From the NCBI RefSeq assembly GCF_001676725.1, contig NZ_CP016172.1, positions 5,022,001 to 5,086,000 on the forward strand: a DNA stretch of 64,000 nucleotides, given 5' to 3'. The notes under the pieces were generated by a model. It was not told the DNA's origin and did no database searches. It was given only the letters and a program-made list of their open reading frames with translations. This document shows, piece by piece, positions 53,492-64,000 of the stretch (the first letter of the stretch is position 1; each line of letters opens with the position of its first letter). The position numbers and the translations under genes are program-made. This DNA is from Bordetella flabilis (GTDB taxonomy: Bacteria; Pseudomonadota; Gammaproteobacteria; Burkholderiales; Burkholderiaceae_B).

Positions 53492-54625
53492 CTAGCGGGG
53501 CGTGGCAGCAGTCTGCAGGGTCTGCCAGCGGTCCGGGAAGCGGCCGCGCAGGCGGACGTCCTTACCGACGGCATGGACATCCACGAAATCGAAGCGGCGA
53601 GCGCCATCCAGATGCGACAGCATGGGCAGTTTGACCATGCCCAGCGCGTCGCCCAGCAGGACTGGAGCAACATAGGCAACGATTTCGTCCACGCAATCGG
53701 CGGAGAGCAACGCGCCAGCCAGGCCGGCACCGGCTTCGACATGGACTTCGTTGACGTGATTGCGGGCCATCCAGCGCATCATCGCGGCCAGATCGACACG
53801 CCCGGGCTCTGGGCCGGGCAGCACGATGACGCGCGCGTTGCGACGGGCCAGCCGCGCCGCCTTGACGGGATCGTCATGGGCGGTGAACAGCCATACTTCC
53901 GCGCCGTCGAACAGGCGCGCGCTTTCGGATATCTGCAGCCGGCCGTCGACCACCGCCTTGCGGGGCTGCCGCGGTACGGCGACATCGCGCACCGTCAGTT
54001 GCGGATCGTCCTTGGACACCGTTCCCATGCCGGTCAGCACGACGTCCGCGCGGGCACGCCAGGCGTGCCCGTCGGCCCGGGCCGGGGCACCGGTTATCCA
54101 CTGGGACATGCCGCTATGCAGGGCGCTCCGCCCATCAAGGGATGCCGCCATCTTGATCCAGGTCCAGGGCGTCCCCCTGCTCATGCGGGCCGCAAAACCG
54201 GCGTTCAACTCCAAGGCTTCCTGAAAGCAGACGCCGGTGGTGACCGGTATGCCGGCCGCGCGCAGCCGTGCCAGCCCACTGCCATTGACCTGGGGGTTGG
54301 GATCGCCCATGGCAACCACCACGCGGCCCGGCGCGGCCGCGACCACGGCGTCCACGCACGGCGGTGTACGTCCGTAGTGGCTGCAAGGCTCCAAAGTCAC
54401 ATAAAACGTGGCCCCGGCCACGGATTCGCCGCGCGCGGCGGCGTCGCGCAAGGCGCAGATCTCGGCGTGCGGACCGCCAGGCGGTTGTGTCGCCCCCTGG
54501 CCCAGGACACGGCCATCGCGGACGATAACGCAGCCTACGCGCGGATTGGGCGCGGTGATGTAGAGCACGGTCTGCGCCAGCGCCAGGGCCTGGCCCATCC
54601 AGTGTCGATCCAGGTCGTCGGTCAT
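53492..54625 (-). CDS. ribD: Bifunctional riboflavin biosynthesis deaminase/reductase
   Basis: A 377-residue protein. The N-terminal deaminase (about 1-145) has the zinc motif H53-A-E55 and LEPCSHYGRTPPC. The C-terminal reductase domain (about 150-377) has MAASLDGRSALHSGMSQWITG and LTGMGTVSKDDPQLTVR. It carries out the second and third steps of riboflavin synthesis. The ATG overlaps the nrdR stop codon (TGATG on the minus strand), so the two are coupled. Confidence 0.96.
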   Translation of the reverse strand: MTDDLDRHWMGQALALAQTVLYITAPNPRVGCVIVRDGRVLGQGATQPPGGPHAEICALRDAAARGESVAGATFYVTLEPCSHYGRTPPCVDAVVAAAPGRVVVAMGDPNPQVNGSGLARLRAAGIPVTTGVCFQEALELNAGFAARMSRGTPWTWIKMAASLDGRSALHSGMSQWITGAPARADGHAWRARADVVLTGMGTVSKDDPQLTVRDVAVPRQPRKAVVDGRLQISESARLFDGAEVWLFTAHDDPVKAARLARRNARVIVLPGPEPGRVDLAAMMRWMARNHVNEVHVEAGAGLAGALLSADCVDEIVAYVAPVLLGDALGMVKLPMLSHLDGARRFDFVDVHAVGKDVRLRGRFPDRWQTLQTAATPR

Positions 54626-55104
54626 CAGTCCTTGCGCAGCTTGCCGGATAGCAGCGGTCCCTGCATCTCCCGGATGGCCTCGATAAACTCGCCGATGTCC
54701 TCGAAGCTGCGGTATACGGAGGCGAAGCGGACATACGCCACCTTATCCAGTTTCTTCAGCTCCGTCATGACCAGTTCCCCCACATACGCGGAAGGGACTT
54801 CGCGCTTGCCGCTCGACAGCAGGGTTTCCTCGATGCGGGACACGGCAGCATCGACGTCCTCGGTGCTGACCGGGCGCTTGCGCAGCGCCAGGGACAAGCT
54901 GGCGCGAAGCTTGCCCTGGTCGTACTCGCTGCGGCTGCCGTTACGCTTGACGATGGACGGCATCACCAGTTCCACGCGCTCGTAGGTGGTGAACCGTTTG
55001 TCGCAATGCTGGCAACGGCGGCGCCGGCGGATGGTGTCGCCTTCCTCGGATACCCGGCTGTCGATCACCTGGGTATCGGCATGGCCGCAGAATGGGCAGC
55101 GCAC
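54625..55104 (-). CDS. nrdR: Transcriptional repressor NrdR
   Basis: A 159-residue protein that begins with the zinc ribbon MRCPFCGH...[17 protein letters not shown], with four cysteines, followed by an ATP-cone domain ([29 protein letters not shown]). It represses ribonucleotide reductase genes according to ATP/dATP levels. Starts with GTG at 55104. It lies 29 bp after glyA and overlaps ribD, so glyA-nrdR-ribD is a likely operon. Confidence 0.96.
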   Translation of the reverse strand: MRCPFCGHADTQVIDSRVSEEGDTIRRRRRCQHCDKRFTTYERVELVMPSIVKRNGSRSEYDQGKLRASLSLALRKRPVSTEDVDAAVSRIEETLLSSGKREVPSAYVGELVMTELKKLDKVAYVRFASVYRSFEDIGEFIEAIREMQGPLLSGKLRKD

Positions 55105-55133
55105 CTGGTTGTTCCGCTAAGGCCCGCGCCCGC

Positions 55134-56378
<1,245 letters not shown>

Positions 56379-56630
56379 GGAGGTTCCTGAGCGGAGTCAA
56401 AAAACGGAAACGCGGGATCGGCCATAGTTTACCGTGCGGTTCTCCCGCTTTTTGACCCTGATGGGGCCGAAAAATCTCCATTCAGCGGTTTTTTTGCGCG
56501 CCGAGGCGCTTATGGAAAGCCGGCTCATAACCAAGGTGAGCCTGGCTCATGCAGCAGCGGGGCGGGCCCGTGACGCGGTCCCCCAATACCGAAGGAGAAT
56601 CGAGCCGTGATGGGCGCAGGCCGTCCCCAT
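56379..56630. other. Intergenic region upstream of glyA
   Basis: Part of a 360-bp gap. The glyA promoter probably lies near 56425-56460; a TAAACT -10-like sequence is at 56424-56436 on the minus strand. No glycine riboswitch or small RNA was recognised. The right part of the gap holds the terminator of the PEBP gene. Confidence 0.35.
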
Positions 56631-56660
56631 AAAAACAGCACGCCGGCATAAGCCGGCGTG
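56631..56660 (-). terminator. Intrinsic terminator of the YbhB-family gene
   Basis: On the minus strand CACGCCGGC and GCCGGCGTG form a 9-bp stem with loop TTAT, followed by CTGTTTTTA. It lies 78 bp after the stop codon of the PEBP-family gene, which it ends before the glyA transcript begins. Confidence 0.88.
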
Positions 56661-56738
56661 GACGGAAGGTCGGCAGGATCCGCCCGGGGCGGGCCCCGGA
56701 CGGCGGGCCCGTGCGCCGAACCGGCAGCGCGACCGGGG

Positions 56739-57392
56739 TCAGGCGGAGGTGGTCCCGATGACCTTGGGCGCCAGTGCCGGATTCAGGGTATAGGTGCCGG
56801 TAAGCGAGGCCTGCGCGAGGATCTTGCCCTGGATGGCGCTGAGGACCTGCTTGCCGTTGAAAGTGCCTTCCACCTCCACCCGCGGCGTGCTCAGGGCATA
56901 CAGGGTAAAGATATAGCGATGGACCCGCGCGTCGTTCCAGGGCGGGCACGGGCCGTCATACCCGAAGTAATCGCCGTTCATGTCACGGTCGGCGGCGAAC
57001 CAGCTGGTGTAGTCGTTGATCCCCTGCCTGGCCTCGTGCGCGGCCAGAGGGCCACCCTTTCCGCGGGGCGTAATCCCGTTGGAGAACGCACCTTCCTCGA
57101 TTTCGCGCATGTTGGCGGGCAGGTCCACCAGAACCCAATGGAAAAAGTCCACCCGCGCCAGGTCGGCCGGCACTTCACGCCCCTCCTGGTTGACGTCGTC
57201 GGGCTTGCTGGGAACGTCAGGATCCACGCAGACCAGCGCGAACGATTGGGTTCCATCCGGAACCTCATCCCAGGAGAACTGCGGGTTGAAGTTATCAGCC
57301 AAGGCGACGTGCGACTGGGGGTCGATCCGCGCGAAAGCATAGCGCTCGGGGATGGACTCGTTATCGGAAAAAGACAAGCTCGAGAGCTTCAT
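56739..57392 (-). CDS. YbhB/YbcL-family (PEBP-like) protein
   Basis: A 217-residue protein of the phosphatidylethanolamine-binding-protein family: NPQFSWDEVPDGTQSFALVCVDPDVP and FFHWVLVDLP at the anion-binding site, GGPLAAHEA, YDGPCPPWNDARVHRYIFTLYALS (the GPxPP-H motif). The fold is a ligand-binding beta sandwich. Bacterial members are of unknown role. The long loop GREVPADLARVDFF is typical of the larger YbhB-type proteins. A single-gene unit with its own terminator. Confidence 0.9.
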   Translation of the reverse strand: MKLSSLSFSDNESIPERYAFARIDPQSHVALADNFNPQFSWDEVPDGTQSFALVCVDPDVPSKPDDVNQEGREVPADLARVDFFHWVLVDLPANMREIEEGAFSNGITPRGKGGPLAAHEARQGINDYTSWFAADRDMNGDYFGYDGPCPPWNDARVHRYIFTLYALSTPRVEVEGTFNGKQVLSAIQGKILAQASLTGTYTLNPALAPKVIGTTSA

Positions 57393-57450
57393 GGCGTGCC
57401 TCCTGAAAAGTACCGAAATTCTGTGTCGTCTGCGTCGCTGAAGATACGCT

Positions 57451-58680
57451 TCACGGCCTCAAGGTAACACGCGCGAACTTGCGTTTACCTACCTGGATCA
57501 CATACAGGCCCTCGGACAATTGCAACGATTTGTCTTCCACCTTTTCGCCGTTCACCCGCACGCCGCCCTGCTCCACGTTGCGCTGGGCTTCGGCGCCCGA
57601 AGCGGCAAGGCCGGCCTCGCGCAAAATCTTCAGAATGCCCAGGGGCGCCCCGGCGATGGCGATCTCGGGCATGTTCTCCGGGATGGCCCCGTCCCGAAAG
57701 CGCGCCTCGAAGGCGGCCAACGCGTCACGCCCGGCCTGCGCGCCATGGAAACGGCCGACGATTTCCTGCGCCAATTCGACCTTGGCGTCACGCGGGTTGC
57801 GCCCGGCCTGCGTCGCGGCCTTCAACGCCGCGATATCTTCCAGCGTGCGGAAAGACAGCAGCTCGTAATAGCGCCACATCAGCGTATCGGAAATGGACAT
57901 GAGCTTGCCGAACATCGACTCCGGTTGCTCGGAGATACCGATGTAGTTGCCCTTGGACTTGGACATCTTTTCGACGCCGTCCGTGCCCTCCAGCAGCGGC
58001 ATGGTCAGGATGCACTGCGGCTCCTGGCCGTATTCCTTTTGCAGCTCCCGGCCGACCAGCAGGTTGAATTTCTGGTCCGTCCCGCCCAGCTCCAGGTCCG
58101 ATTTCAAGGCCACGGAATCGTATCCCTGCATCAAGGGATACAGGAACTCGTGCACGGAGATCGGTATCCCGCCCTTGAAGCGCTTGGTGAAGTCTTCGCG
58201 CTCCATCATCCGCGCCACGGTGTACCGGGACGCCAGCTGGATCATGCCGCGCGCGCCCAGCGGATCGGACCACTCCGAGTTGTAGCGGATCTCTGTACGC
58301 GCGGGGTCGAGCACCAGGCTGGCCTGCGCGTAGTACGTTTTTGCGTTGGATTCGATCTGCTCCCGCGTCAATGGGGGACGGGTACTGTTGCGGCCGCTGG
58401 GGTCGCCGATCATCGAGGTGAAATCGCCGATCAGGAAAATGACGGTGTGGCCGAGGTCCTGCAACTGGCGCATCTTGTTCAGCACCACCGTGTGGCCCAG
58501 GTGAATATCGGGGGCGGTGGGGTCCAGCCCCAGCTTGATGCGCAGGGGAACCCCGGTCGCGCGGCTGCGAGCCAGTTTGCGGACGAATTCCGATTCGACA
58601 AGCAGTTCGTCGCAACCGCGTTTGGCAACGCGGAGATCGGCTTCAACCTCGGGGGTGATGGGAGCTTCGGTCTGGGGCAT
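57451..58680 (-). CDS. tyrS: Tyrosyl-tRNA synthetase
   Basis: A 409-residue class-I synthetase. The HIGH motif appears as DIHLGH ([17 protein letters not shown]), and the KMSKS loop is exact ([14 protein letters not shown]). The C-terminal S4 domain ([38 protein letters not shown]) binds tRNA. It charges tRNA-Tyr. Divergent from the M23 peptidase gene. Lengths and motifs match the TyrRS group of proteobacteria. Confidence 0.96.
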   Translation of the reverse strand: MPQTEAPITPEVEADLRVAKRGCDELLVESEFVRKLARSRATGVPLRIKLGLDPTAPDIHLGHTVVLNKMRQLQDLGHTVIFLIGDFTSMIGDPSGRNSTRPPLTREQIESNAKTYYAQASLVLDPARTEIRYNSEWSDPLGARGMIQLASRYTVARMMEREDFTKRFKGGIPISVHEFLYPLMQGYDSVALKSDLELGGTDQKFNLLVGRELQKEYGQEPQCILTMPLLEGTDGVEKMSKSKGNYIGISEQPESMFGKLMSISDTLMWRYYELLSFRTLEDIAALKAATQAGRNPRDAKVELAQEIVGRFHGAQAGRDALAAFEARFRDGAIPENMPEIAIAGAPLGILKILREAGLAASGAEAQRNVEQGGVRVNGEKVEDKSLQLSEGLYVIQVGKRKFARVTLRP

Positions 58681-58793
58681 ATTGGGGGACGGCTAGGCGA
58701 ACAGAGGACAGCAGGAGGTAAAAATCACAAAAGTTGTCGAAAATTCTAGCTGAATCGGCTAGGATACCGCCCTAATCATACGCAACTGTCATG

Positions 58794-58809
58794 TGGGGCG
58801 TACGCCCCA
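58794..58809. repeat. 16-bp perfect palindrome in the tyrS/M23 divergent region
   Basis: TGGGGCGTACGCCCCA reads the same on both strands. It falls inside the first codons of the longest M23 frame, or in its leader if the ATG at 58824 is used. It might be an operator for one or both divergent genes, or a leader hairpin. Confidence 0.6.
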
Positions 58810-58823
58810 AGGTTTTATTCACG

Positions 58824-60242
58824 ATGATCCAAGGGTCCCAAGAAACGGGGAACGGCGCCGCCGCGCCCGAAGTCCCCGCCACCCTTTCCATCCCTGCCCC
58901 CTCTTCCCGCCGCTCCCGAATCGTCCGCGCGGCCGCCCTCGCTACCGCGATAGGATTGTTCGCTGCCGCCGCCGCCGTCGGCATGGTGCAGCAGCCCGAC
59001 CGGACTGAACTGCCTCCCACGCGCATGATCGAGAAGGTCATGTCGCTCTCGCCGGATGAGTTCAAGGTCAGCGACGCGTCATCCGCCCCTTATATCAACG
59101 AGACCCGCATCCGCCGCGGTGACACGCTGGCGGCCGTTCTGCAGCGCCTGCGCCTGGACAACGATGCCCTGCAGGCTTTCCTGACGCACGATCCGGGGGC
59201 GCGCAGCATCTACAAGCTGTACCCGGGGCGCTCGGTACAGGCCGCCACGGACGGTGACGGTAATCTGGTATGGCTGCGCTATGTCCATACCCCGGGTAAT
59301 GATTCCGACGGCGAAGTGGTCACGCGCTTCCTGGAGGTCGTGCCCAAGGGCGACAGCTACGCCGCCCAGGAGATGACGGAGAACACCGACCGGCACGTGC
59401 GCGTGGCCATGGGCACCATCGAGTCCTCGCTGTTTGCCGCCACGGACGCCGCCGGGGTCCCGGATTCCGTGACCATGCAGATGGCCGACATCCTGAGCTC
59501 GAAGATCGACTTCCTGCGCACTCTGCGCCAGGGAGACCAATTCCGCGTCGTCTATGAAACCCGGTCGCACGACGGCCGTTACGCCGGCGCGGGACGCGTG
59601 CTGGCCCTGGAGTTCGAAAACCAGGGCAAGCTGTACACAGCGGTATGGTTCGACCGCGGCGGCAATGGCGCGGGCGCGTACTACGACTTCGACGGCACCA
59701 GCTTGCGTGGCGCCTTCCTGCGTACTGCGCTCAAGTTCAGCCGTATCAGCTCCACCTTCGGCATGCGCGTGCACCCCATCCACAAGACCTGGACGGGCCA
59801 CAAGGGTGTGGACTACGCCGCTCCGACAGGCACGCCGATCCACAGCACATCGGACGGTGTAGTCGAGTTCGCCGGCACGCAAAGCGGCTACGGCAATGTG
59901 GTGATCATCAAGCACGACAACAAATATTCCACGCTGTACGGCCACCAAAGCCGCATCGCTCCCGGTATCCGCAAGGGGGTCCATGTCACGCAAGGCGAAC
60001 TGATCGGCTATGTCGGGGCGACGGGGTGGGCCACCGGGCCGCACCTGCACTACGAATTCCGCATCAACGATAAGCCGGTGGACCCGCTATCGGTCGACCT
60101 GCCCGTGGCGCAGAAACTGGAGGGCAAGGACGCCGTGGCCTTCGCCCAGGAATCCTCCGCCTACAAGCAGCAACTGAATATGCTGGCCCAGTTCCAGCAG
60201 TCCATGCCGGGCGCCGCACTGGCCAGCGCAGCGGCCAACTGA
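58824..60242 (+). CDS. M23-family metallopeptidase (LytM-type peptidoglycan hydrolase)
   Basis: A 472-residue bitopic protein. A short cytoplasmic Pro/Ala part is followed by a membrane anchor (RAAALATAIGLFAAAAAVGM), a LysM/OapA-like region (INETRIRRGDTLAAVLQRLRLDN) and the C-terminal M23 domain with FGMRVHPIHKTWTGHKGVDYAAPTGTPI, GYGNVVIIKHDNKYSTLYGH and GWATGPHLHYEFRIND. The zinc ligands H...D and HLH are intact, so it should be an active DD-endopeptidase. ATG 58824 is preferred because the ATG at 58791 has no ribosome-binding site. It is followed by anmK 34 bp on. Confidence 0.92.
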   Translation: MIQGSQETGNGAAAPEVPATLSIPAPSSRRSRIVRAAALATAIGLFAAAAAVGMVQQPDRTELPPTRMIEKVMSLSPDEFKVSDASSAPYINETRIRRGDTLAAVLQRLRLDNDALQAFLTHDPGARSIYKLYPGRSVQAATDGDGNLVWLRYVHTPGNDSDGEVVTRFLEVVPKGDSYAAQEMTENTDRHVRVAMGTIESSLFAATDAAGVPDSVTMQMADILSSKIDFLRTLRQGDQFRVVYETRSHDGRYAGAGRVLALEFENQGKLYTAVWFDRGGNGAGAYYDFDGTSLRGAFLRTALKFSRISSTFGMRVHPIHKTWTGHKGVDYAAPTGTPIHSTSDGVVEFAGTQSGYGNVVIIKHDNKYSTLYGHQSRIAPGIRKGVHVTQGELIGYVGATGWATGPHLHYEFRINDKPVDPLSVDLPVAQKLEGKDAVAFAQESSAYKQQLNMLAQFQQSMPGAALASAAAN

Positions 60243-60275
60243 ACCTGGCCGCCAACCCGCCAAGGCGAGGTAAGC

Positions 60276-61394
60276 ATGACGACGCCGGCCTGCATGTATA
60301 TCGGCCTGATGTCCGGCACCAGCATGGACGGCATCGACGGCGTTCTGGCGCGAATCGTGCCGGGCGCCCGCCCCGAGGTCCTGGCCCAGGCCAGCCTGCC
60401 CATGCCGGCGGACTTGCGCACCACCCTGCTGGCCCTGAACGCGTCCGGACCGGATGAACTGGGACGTGCGTCGCTGGCTTCGCAGGCGCTGGCGCACTGC
60501 TACGCGGATACCACCGCGCAACTGCTGCAGGATGCCGCACTGCCCCCGTCTGCGATCACGGCCATCGGCGCGCACGGACAAACCGTGCGGCATCGGCCCG
60601 ACCTGGGTTACACCGTGCAGTTGAACGCGCCGGCCTTGCTGGCCGAACGCACCGGCATCGCGGTGATCGCCGACTTCCGGGCACGCGATGTGGCTGCCGG
60701 CGGACAAGGCGCACCGCTGGTCCCCGCCTTTCATGCGGCCGTCTTTGCCGGCGATGCGCCACGCGCGGTCTTGAACCTTGGCGGGATTGCCAATGTGACC
60801 CTGCTGGCGCCGGGTCGTCCCATCATCGGCTTCGACACGGGCCCGGCCAACATGCTGCTGGACGAATGGTGCCGACGCCATACGGGCAGGGATTACGACG
60901 ACGACGGCGCGTTCGCCGCCGCGGGCAAGGTGGATGAGCAGATCCTGGCTTATCTGGTGTCCAGCGAACCCTGGCTGACCCGGCGCCCGCCCAAATCGAC
61001 GGGCCGGGACCTGTTCAACGCGGCATGGCTGGATAGCCGCCTCAATGCCTGGGAAGGATATTGCCGGCGCCTGGCGCCGGGAGACATCCAGGCGACGCTA
61101 CAGCGCTTCACCGCGGTCACCATCGCGCAAGCCATCGACCGGGAAGCACCCGACACGCGCGATGTACTGGTCTGCGGTGGCGGCGCCCGCAACGGCGGGC
61201 TCATGCGCGACCTGGCGGAAACGCTGAATCGTCCGCTGACGCCGACGGACGCACACGGCATCCCGGCACAGTCGGTGGAGGCGCTGGCCTTTGCGTGGTT
61301 GGCTTACGCACACGTCCAACGGATTCCCGCGGGACTGCCCGATGTCACCGGGGCGCGGGGGCCTCGCATCCTGGGCGCCTGCTACCCCGCATAA
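60276..61394 (+). CDS. anmK: 1,6-anhydro-N-acetylmuramate kinase
   Basis: A 372-residue sugar kinase of peptidoglycan recycling. It has the AnmK-specific start YIGLMSGTSMDGIDGVL, AIGAHGQTVRHRPDLGYTVQL, LNLGGIANVTLL and DVLVCGGGARNGGLMRDLA, i.e. the ASKHA nucleotide fold. It converts anhydro-MurNAc to MurNAc-6-phosphate. It follows the M23 peptidase gene by 34 bp with a GAGG site, so cell-wall turnover enzymes are cotranscribed. Confidence 0.96.
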   Translation: MTTPACMYIGLMSGTSMDGIDGVLARIVPGARPEVLAQASLPMPADLRTTLLALNASGPDELGRASLASQALAHCYADTTAQLLQDAALPPSAITAIGAHGQTVRHRPDLGYTVQLNAPALLAERTGIAVIADFRARDVAAGGQGAPLVPAFHAAVFAGDAPRAVLNLGGIANVTLLAPGRPIIGFDTGPANMLLDEWCRRHTGRDYDDDGAFAAAGKVDEQILAYLVSSEPWLTRRPPKSTGRDLFNAAWLDSRLNAWEGYCRRLAPGDIQATLQRFTAVTIAQAIDREAPDTRDVLVCGGGARNGGLMRDLAETLNRPLTPTDAHGIPAQSVEALAFAWLAYAHVQRIPAGLPDVTGARGPRILGACYPA

Positions 61395-61486
61395 GCGGCG
61401 CAGGGGGCGCTTGCCGCGCCTCGAGGGCTTTGGTGGCCGCCCGGCGGATCACGGCCACGCCGTTGGCGAAGGGCCGAAATCCATGT

Positions 61487-61522
61487 GCAAAAACAAAGAG
61501 CCGGCCGTCATGGACGTCCGGC
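61487..61522 (-). terminator. Intrinsic terminator of erpA
   Basis: On the minus strand GCCGG...CCGGC forms a stem (plus 61500-61522) with one mismatch and loop CAT, followed by TCTTTGTTTTTGC. It lies 38 bp after the erpA stop codon in a convergent region with anmK, and may also stop anmK. Confidence 0.82.
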
Positions 61523-61559
61523 CCTTGCGGGTATTGCGGGTCTTTTGGTCGCGCCGGGA

Positions 61560-61931
61560 TCAGACGGAAAAGGACGAACCGCAGCCACACGTCGTGGTGG
61601 CGTTCGGATTCCGAATGACGAATTGCGCGCCTTCCAGGTCTTCCTTGTAGTCGATCTCGGCGCCGACCAGATACTGGAAGCTCATGGGGTCGACCAGCAA
61701 CTGCACGCCAGCCTTGTCAAGGGTGGTGTCGTCTTCGTTGATTACTTCGTCGAAGGTGAAGCCATACTGGAAACCGGAGCACCCGCCGCCCTGTACGAAC
61801 ACGCGCAACTTCAGTTCGGGGTTGCCCTCTTCAGCCAGCAGATCCTTCACCTTGGCGGCGGCGGCATCAGTAAAAACGATCGGCGCCGGCGGCGGCGCTT
61901 GCAGATCGACGGTTTCGGTAACGGCATTCAT
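61560..61931 (-). CDS. erpA: Iron-sulfur cluster insertion protein
   Basis: A 123-residue A-type carrier. Three conserved cysteines are present: [11 protein letters not shown] and the C-terminal CGCGSSFSV, which bind and pass on an Fe-S cluster. The start at 61931 has AGGAG 9 bp upstream; the in-frame extension [14 protein letters not shown] is not used. The family standard length is about 115-125. Confidence 0.95.
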   Translation of the reverse strand: MNAVTETVDLQAPPPAPIVFTDAAAAKVKDLLAEEGNPELKLRVFVQGGGCSGFQYGFTFDEVINEDDTTLDKAGVQLLVDPMSFQYLVGAEIDYKEDLEGAQFVIRNPNATTTCGCGSSFSV

Positions 61932-62021
61932 GGTCTTGACTCCTGCCCGTGTGGGGCAAATCCGGTAGGGCATCGAAAACGCCCTGAATATGGTCCTACT
62001 ATAGCGCAGCGAAGGACCGAT

Positions 62022-62867
62022 TCAAAATGACACGGCCGCCTGCTGAGTCGCCAGCACGACGCCATCCTGGACGACGTTCACGTCGGCGCTTGAAGGGGAA
62101 AACCCCTCCGGTAGAGCAAGCATCCCCTCGGTGCTCAGATACTGGTCCACCTGCACTGGCACCCCGGCGGCCATGGGCTCCGGCGTGGATGCAGGCAGCG
62201 AAGTAATCGGTGCAGACGCGGCTTGCGCCGCAATCCCGGGCTGCTCCAGGGTTTCAGCGCCTGGGCGCCTGCTATCCGCCGGAGTGTCGATGGCCACCGC
62301 GACCGGCACATCCGGCGCCGCCTGCAGCGCCGCCAACGGGATGCGCACGTCCTTGCCGACGAGCGTTCCAGTTGCCATGAAATGGAGTGCGCCGGTGAAC
62401 GGCGGCAGGCCGGGACGAGCGCTGCGCATCAGTAGTACGCGGTAGCGCAAGCCCGCCGGCACGCGGGTCATTTCCACCGCACGGATCGATACCGTTCCCG
62501 CGGGACCTGCAGGCAGCAGCTGGTCGTAGAAGGCCACCCGGTCGCGCAACTGGCCCGCCTGGACCTGCAAGGCGGAAAGATTATCCTCCAGCGCCCGACG
62601 GGCCGCCCGCTCGATGGCCAGTTCGGCATCCGCCGTGACCAGTTGGCCACGCAATGCCTGCTGTTGGGTTTCGGCCTGCTCCAACCTTGCCCGCAGCGCC
62701 GCCGCCTGGTCGGCCGTGATCGCGCCGTCCGGCAAGGCGGGCCGCACGCCGATGACCACGGCCGCCGCCACCACGGCGCCGACGCACAGGCCGCCGATAA
62801 AGATCGGGCGCCAGCGCCGGCCCCGAGGTTCGGCCGGCCCCGCGCCCGGGGGCGACAAGGCGGTCAT
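62022..62867 (-). CDS. Membrane-anchored coiled-coil protein (DUF6776-like)
   Basis: A 281-residue protein: a short Pro/Arg N-terminus, one membrane helix (IFIGGLCVGAVVAAAVVIGV), then a coiled coil (about 50-110; LRARLEQAETQQQALRGQLVTADAELAIERAARRALEDNLSAL) and a C-terminal beta region with poorly conserved Ala/Pro stretches. It resembles the DUF6776 proteins that sit beside argC in betaproteobacteria. The frame upstream of 62867 is a shadow of argC. The function is unknown; a cell-envelope role is likely. It lies 49 bp after argC. Confidence 0.7.
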   Translation of the reverse strand: MTALSPPGAGPAEPRGRRWRPIFIGGLCVGAVVAAAVVIGVRPALPDGAITADQAAALRARLEQAETQQQALRGQLVTADAELAIERAARRALEDNLSALQVQAGQLRDRVAFYDQLLPAGPAGTVSIRAVEMTRVPAGLRYRVLLMRSARPGLPPFTGALHFMATGTLVGKDVRIPLAALQAAPDVPVAVAIDTPADSRRPGAETLEQPGIAAQAASAPITSLPASTPEPMAAGVPVQVDQYLSTEGMLALPEGFSPSSADVNVVQDGVVLATQQAAVSF

Positions 62868-62916
62868 GCAAGGTCCGTCCGCATGGGCGCGGCACCGCGC
62901 CCCTCCCCCTGAGCCA

Positions 62917-63981
62917 TCAGGGGAGTACAGCCACGTGACCCAGTCCGGCGGTTTCCGGCAAGCCAAACATCACATTCATGTTCTGTACGGCCTGGCCGGC
63001 GGCGCCCTTGACCAGGTTGTCCTGGACGACCAGTACGATCAGCAAATCGCCGCCGTCGGGCCGGTGGACGGCGATGCGCAGGTCATTGGAGGCGCGCACC
63101 GACCGCGTTTCGGGCAGGCTGCCGGGCGGCATGACGTCCACAAAGGCTTCGCCGGCGTAGCGCTGCTCGTACAAGGCCTGGAAATCCGTCCCCCGCGCGT
63201 CGGGCAGGATGCGGGCGTAGATGGTCGAGAACATGCCGCGCACCATGGGCACCAGGTGCGGCACGAAGGTAAGGCCGACCTTGCCGCCCGCCATGCGCTG
63301 GAGCTGCTCCAGGATTTCAGGATGATGCCGGTGGCCCGGTACGCCATACGCCTTGAAGTTGTCGCTGGCTTCGGAAAACAGGGTCCCGATTTCCGCCTTG
63401 CGGCCCGCCCCCGACACGCCGGACTTGCAGTCGGCGATCAGGGTCTGAACGTCGACCAGGCGGGCGCCATTTTCGAGCAACGGCGCCAGGCCCAGCGCGA
63501 CCGTGGTCGGATAGCAGCCAGGGTTGCCCACCACGCGCGCGCCCGACAGGCGCGCGCGGTTGATTTCCGGAATGCCGTAGACAGCTTCCGCGAGGATGTC
63601 CGGGCAGGAATGCGGCATTTTGTACCACCGCTCGAAGATCGCCGTGTCCTGCAGCCGGAAATCGGCGGCCAGGTCGATGATGCGGGTGTCGGCCGCCAAT
63701 AGCGTCTGCGCCTGCGCCATCGCCACGCCATGCGGGGTGGCGAAGAACACTACGTCGCAATCCGTCAGCGGTGCGTTCTCCGGTGTGGAGAAAGCCAGCT
63801 TCACGCGGCCACGCAGATTGGGAAACATATCCGATACCGCCATGCCGTCCTCCTTGCGGGACGTGATGGCGGTGAGTTCCGCATGGGGGTGCTGCGACAG
63901 CAGGCGCAGCAGTTCGACGCCGGTATATCCGGTTCCGCCGACGATACCCACCTTGACGCGCGTGCTGGATGCTTGTGCCAT
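62917..63981 (-). CDS. argC: N-acetyl-gamma-glutamyl-phosphate reductase
   Basis: A 354-residue arginine-pathway enzyme. It shows the NAD(P) motif [19 protein letters not shown], the catalytic cysteine in [11 protein letters not shown], and GVSGAGRKA. It reduces N-acetyl-glutamyl-5-phosphate to the semialdehyde. Full length, starting at ATG 63981. The next gene in the minus direction is the DUF6776-like gene. Confidence 0.97.
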   Translation of the reverse strand: MAQASSTRVKVGIVGGTGYTGVELLRLLSQHPHAELTAITSRKEDGMAVSDMFPNLRGRVKLAFSTPENAPLTDCDVVFFATPHGVAMAQAQTLLAADTRIIDLAADFRLQDTAIFERWYKMPHSCPDILAEAVYGIPEINRARLSGARVVGNPGCYPTTVALGLAPLLENGARLVDVQTLIADCKSGVSGAGRKAEIGTLFSEASDNFKAYGVPGHRHHPEILEQLQRMAGGKVGLTFVPHLVPMVRGMFSTIYARILPDARGTDFQALYEQRYAGEAFVDVMPPGSLPETRSVRASNDLRIAVHRPDGGDLLIVLVVQDNLVKGAAGQAVQNMNVMFGLPETAGLGHVAVLP

Positions 63982-64000
63982 GATGCTGGTTCCAATGGAC

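Noticed and set aside
56520..56620. Possible riboswitch or small RNA upstream of glyA
   Set aside because: GC-rich stretches can pair but no conserved glycine or THF riboswitch core was found.

Overview
The window is high-GC, densely coded chromosomal DNA. It is most like Bordetella or a close relative in the Alcaligenaceae (Betaproteobacteria). The clues are the run argC / erpA / anmK / M23 peptidase / tyrS / glyA / nrdR / ribD / ribE at the right end, several solute-uptake operons of the TRAP and dipeptide-ABC types, and a Fur-linked FecI-FecR-TonB receptor cassette followed by DUF3649, PepSY and DUF3325 genes. Genus is inferred from gene content, not from a database match.

Layout. (1) 1-2.65 kb: the end of a thiamine-diphosphate enzyme and an SDR oxidoreductase. 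(2) 2.9-9.2 kb: a compact, overlapping four-gene cluster with a 2-oxoglutarate/Fe(II) amino-acid oxygenase, a one-module NRPS (adenylation-carrier-thioesterase, no condensation domain), a Bcr/CflA-type exporter and an amidase. It looks like a small, complete pathway for a modified amino-acid product. (3) 9.3-13.2 kb: a 1308-residue protein resembling large toxin/effector proteins. (4) 13.2-16.8 kb: a TRAP transporter operon on the minus strand. (5) 17.1-23.8 kb: an exported fumarase/argininosuccinate-lyase-family protein with an FAD oxidoreductase, then small housekeeping or orphan genes. (6) 24.0-30.5 kb: an iron-starvation operon (Fur box, ECF sigma factor, FecR, TonB receptor, three inner-membrane genes). 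(7) 30.6-36.8 kb: an exported basic protein, a SulP anion transporter with a structured leader, a cupin, two secreted proteins including a matrixin-like protein with an altered zinc site, RidA, and a DsbA/FrnE-like protein.

(8) 36.8-40.3 kb is accessory DNA. A roughly 3.1-kb mini-island lies at the 3' end of a tRNA-Ser(GGA) gene, bounded by a 15-bp direct repeat of the tRNA 3' end. It carries a DUF5677-type gene, the debris of an SRAP peptidase gene, a TumE-type toxin with an HTH antitoxin, and an unknown gene, and has no integrase. A fragment of the same antitoxin gene lies just outside the left repeat, which suggests stacked insertions.

(9) 40.4-47.5 kb: an oligopeptide ABC transporter operon with a dual ATPase, ending in an M14-type metallopeptidase gene. 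(10) 47.6-52.4 kb: the prkA-yeaH-spoVR stress operon. (11) 52.7-64 kb: core metabolism (riboflavin, NrdR, serine hydroxymethyltransferase, TyrRS, a peptidoglycan hydrolase, AnmK, ErpA, ArgC).

The best candidates for something not described before are the oxygenase plus A-T-TE cluster, whose adenylation pocket reads like a glutamine-type code, and the toxin-like protein directly downstream of it.
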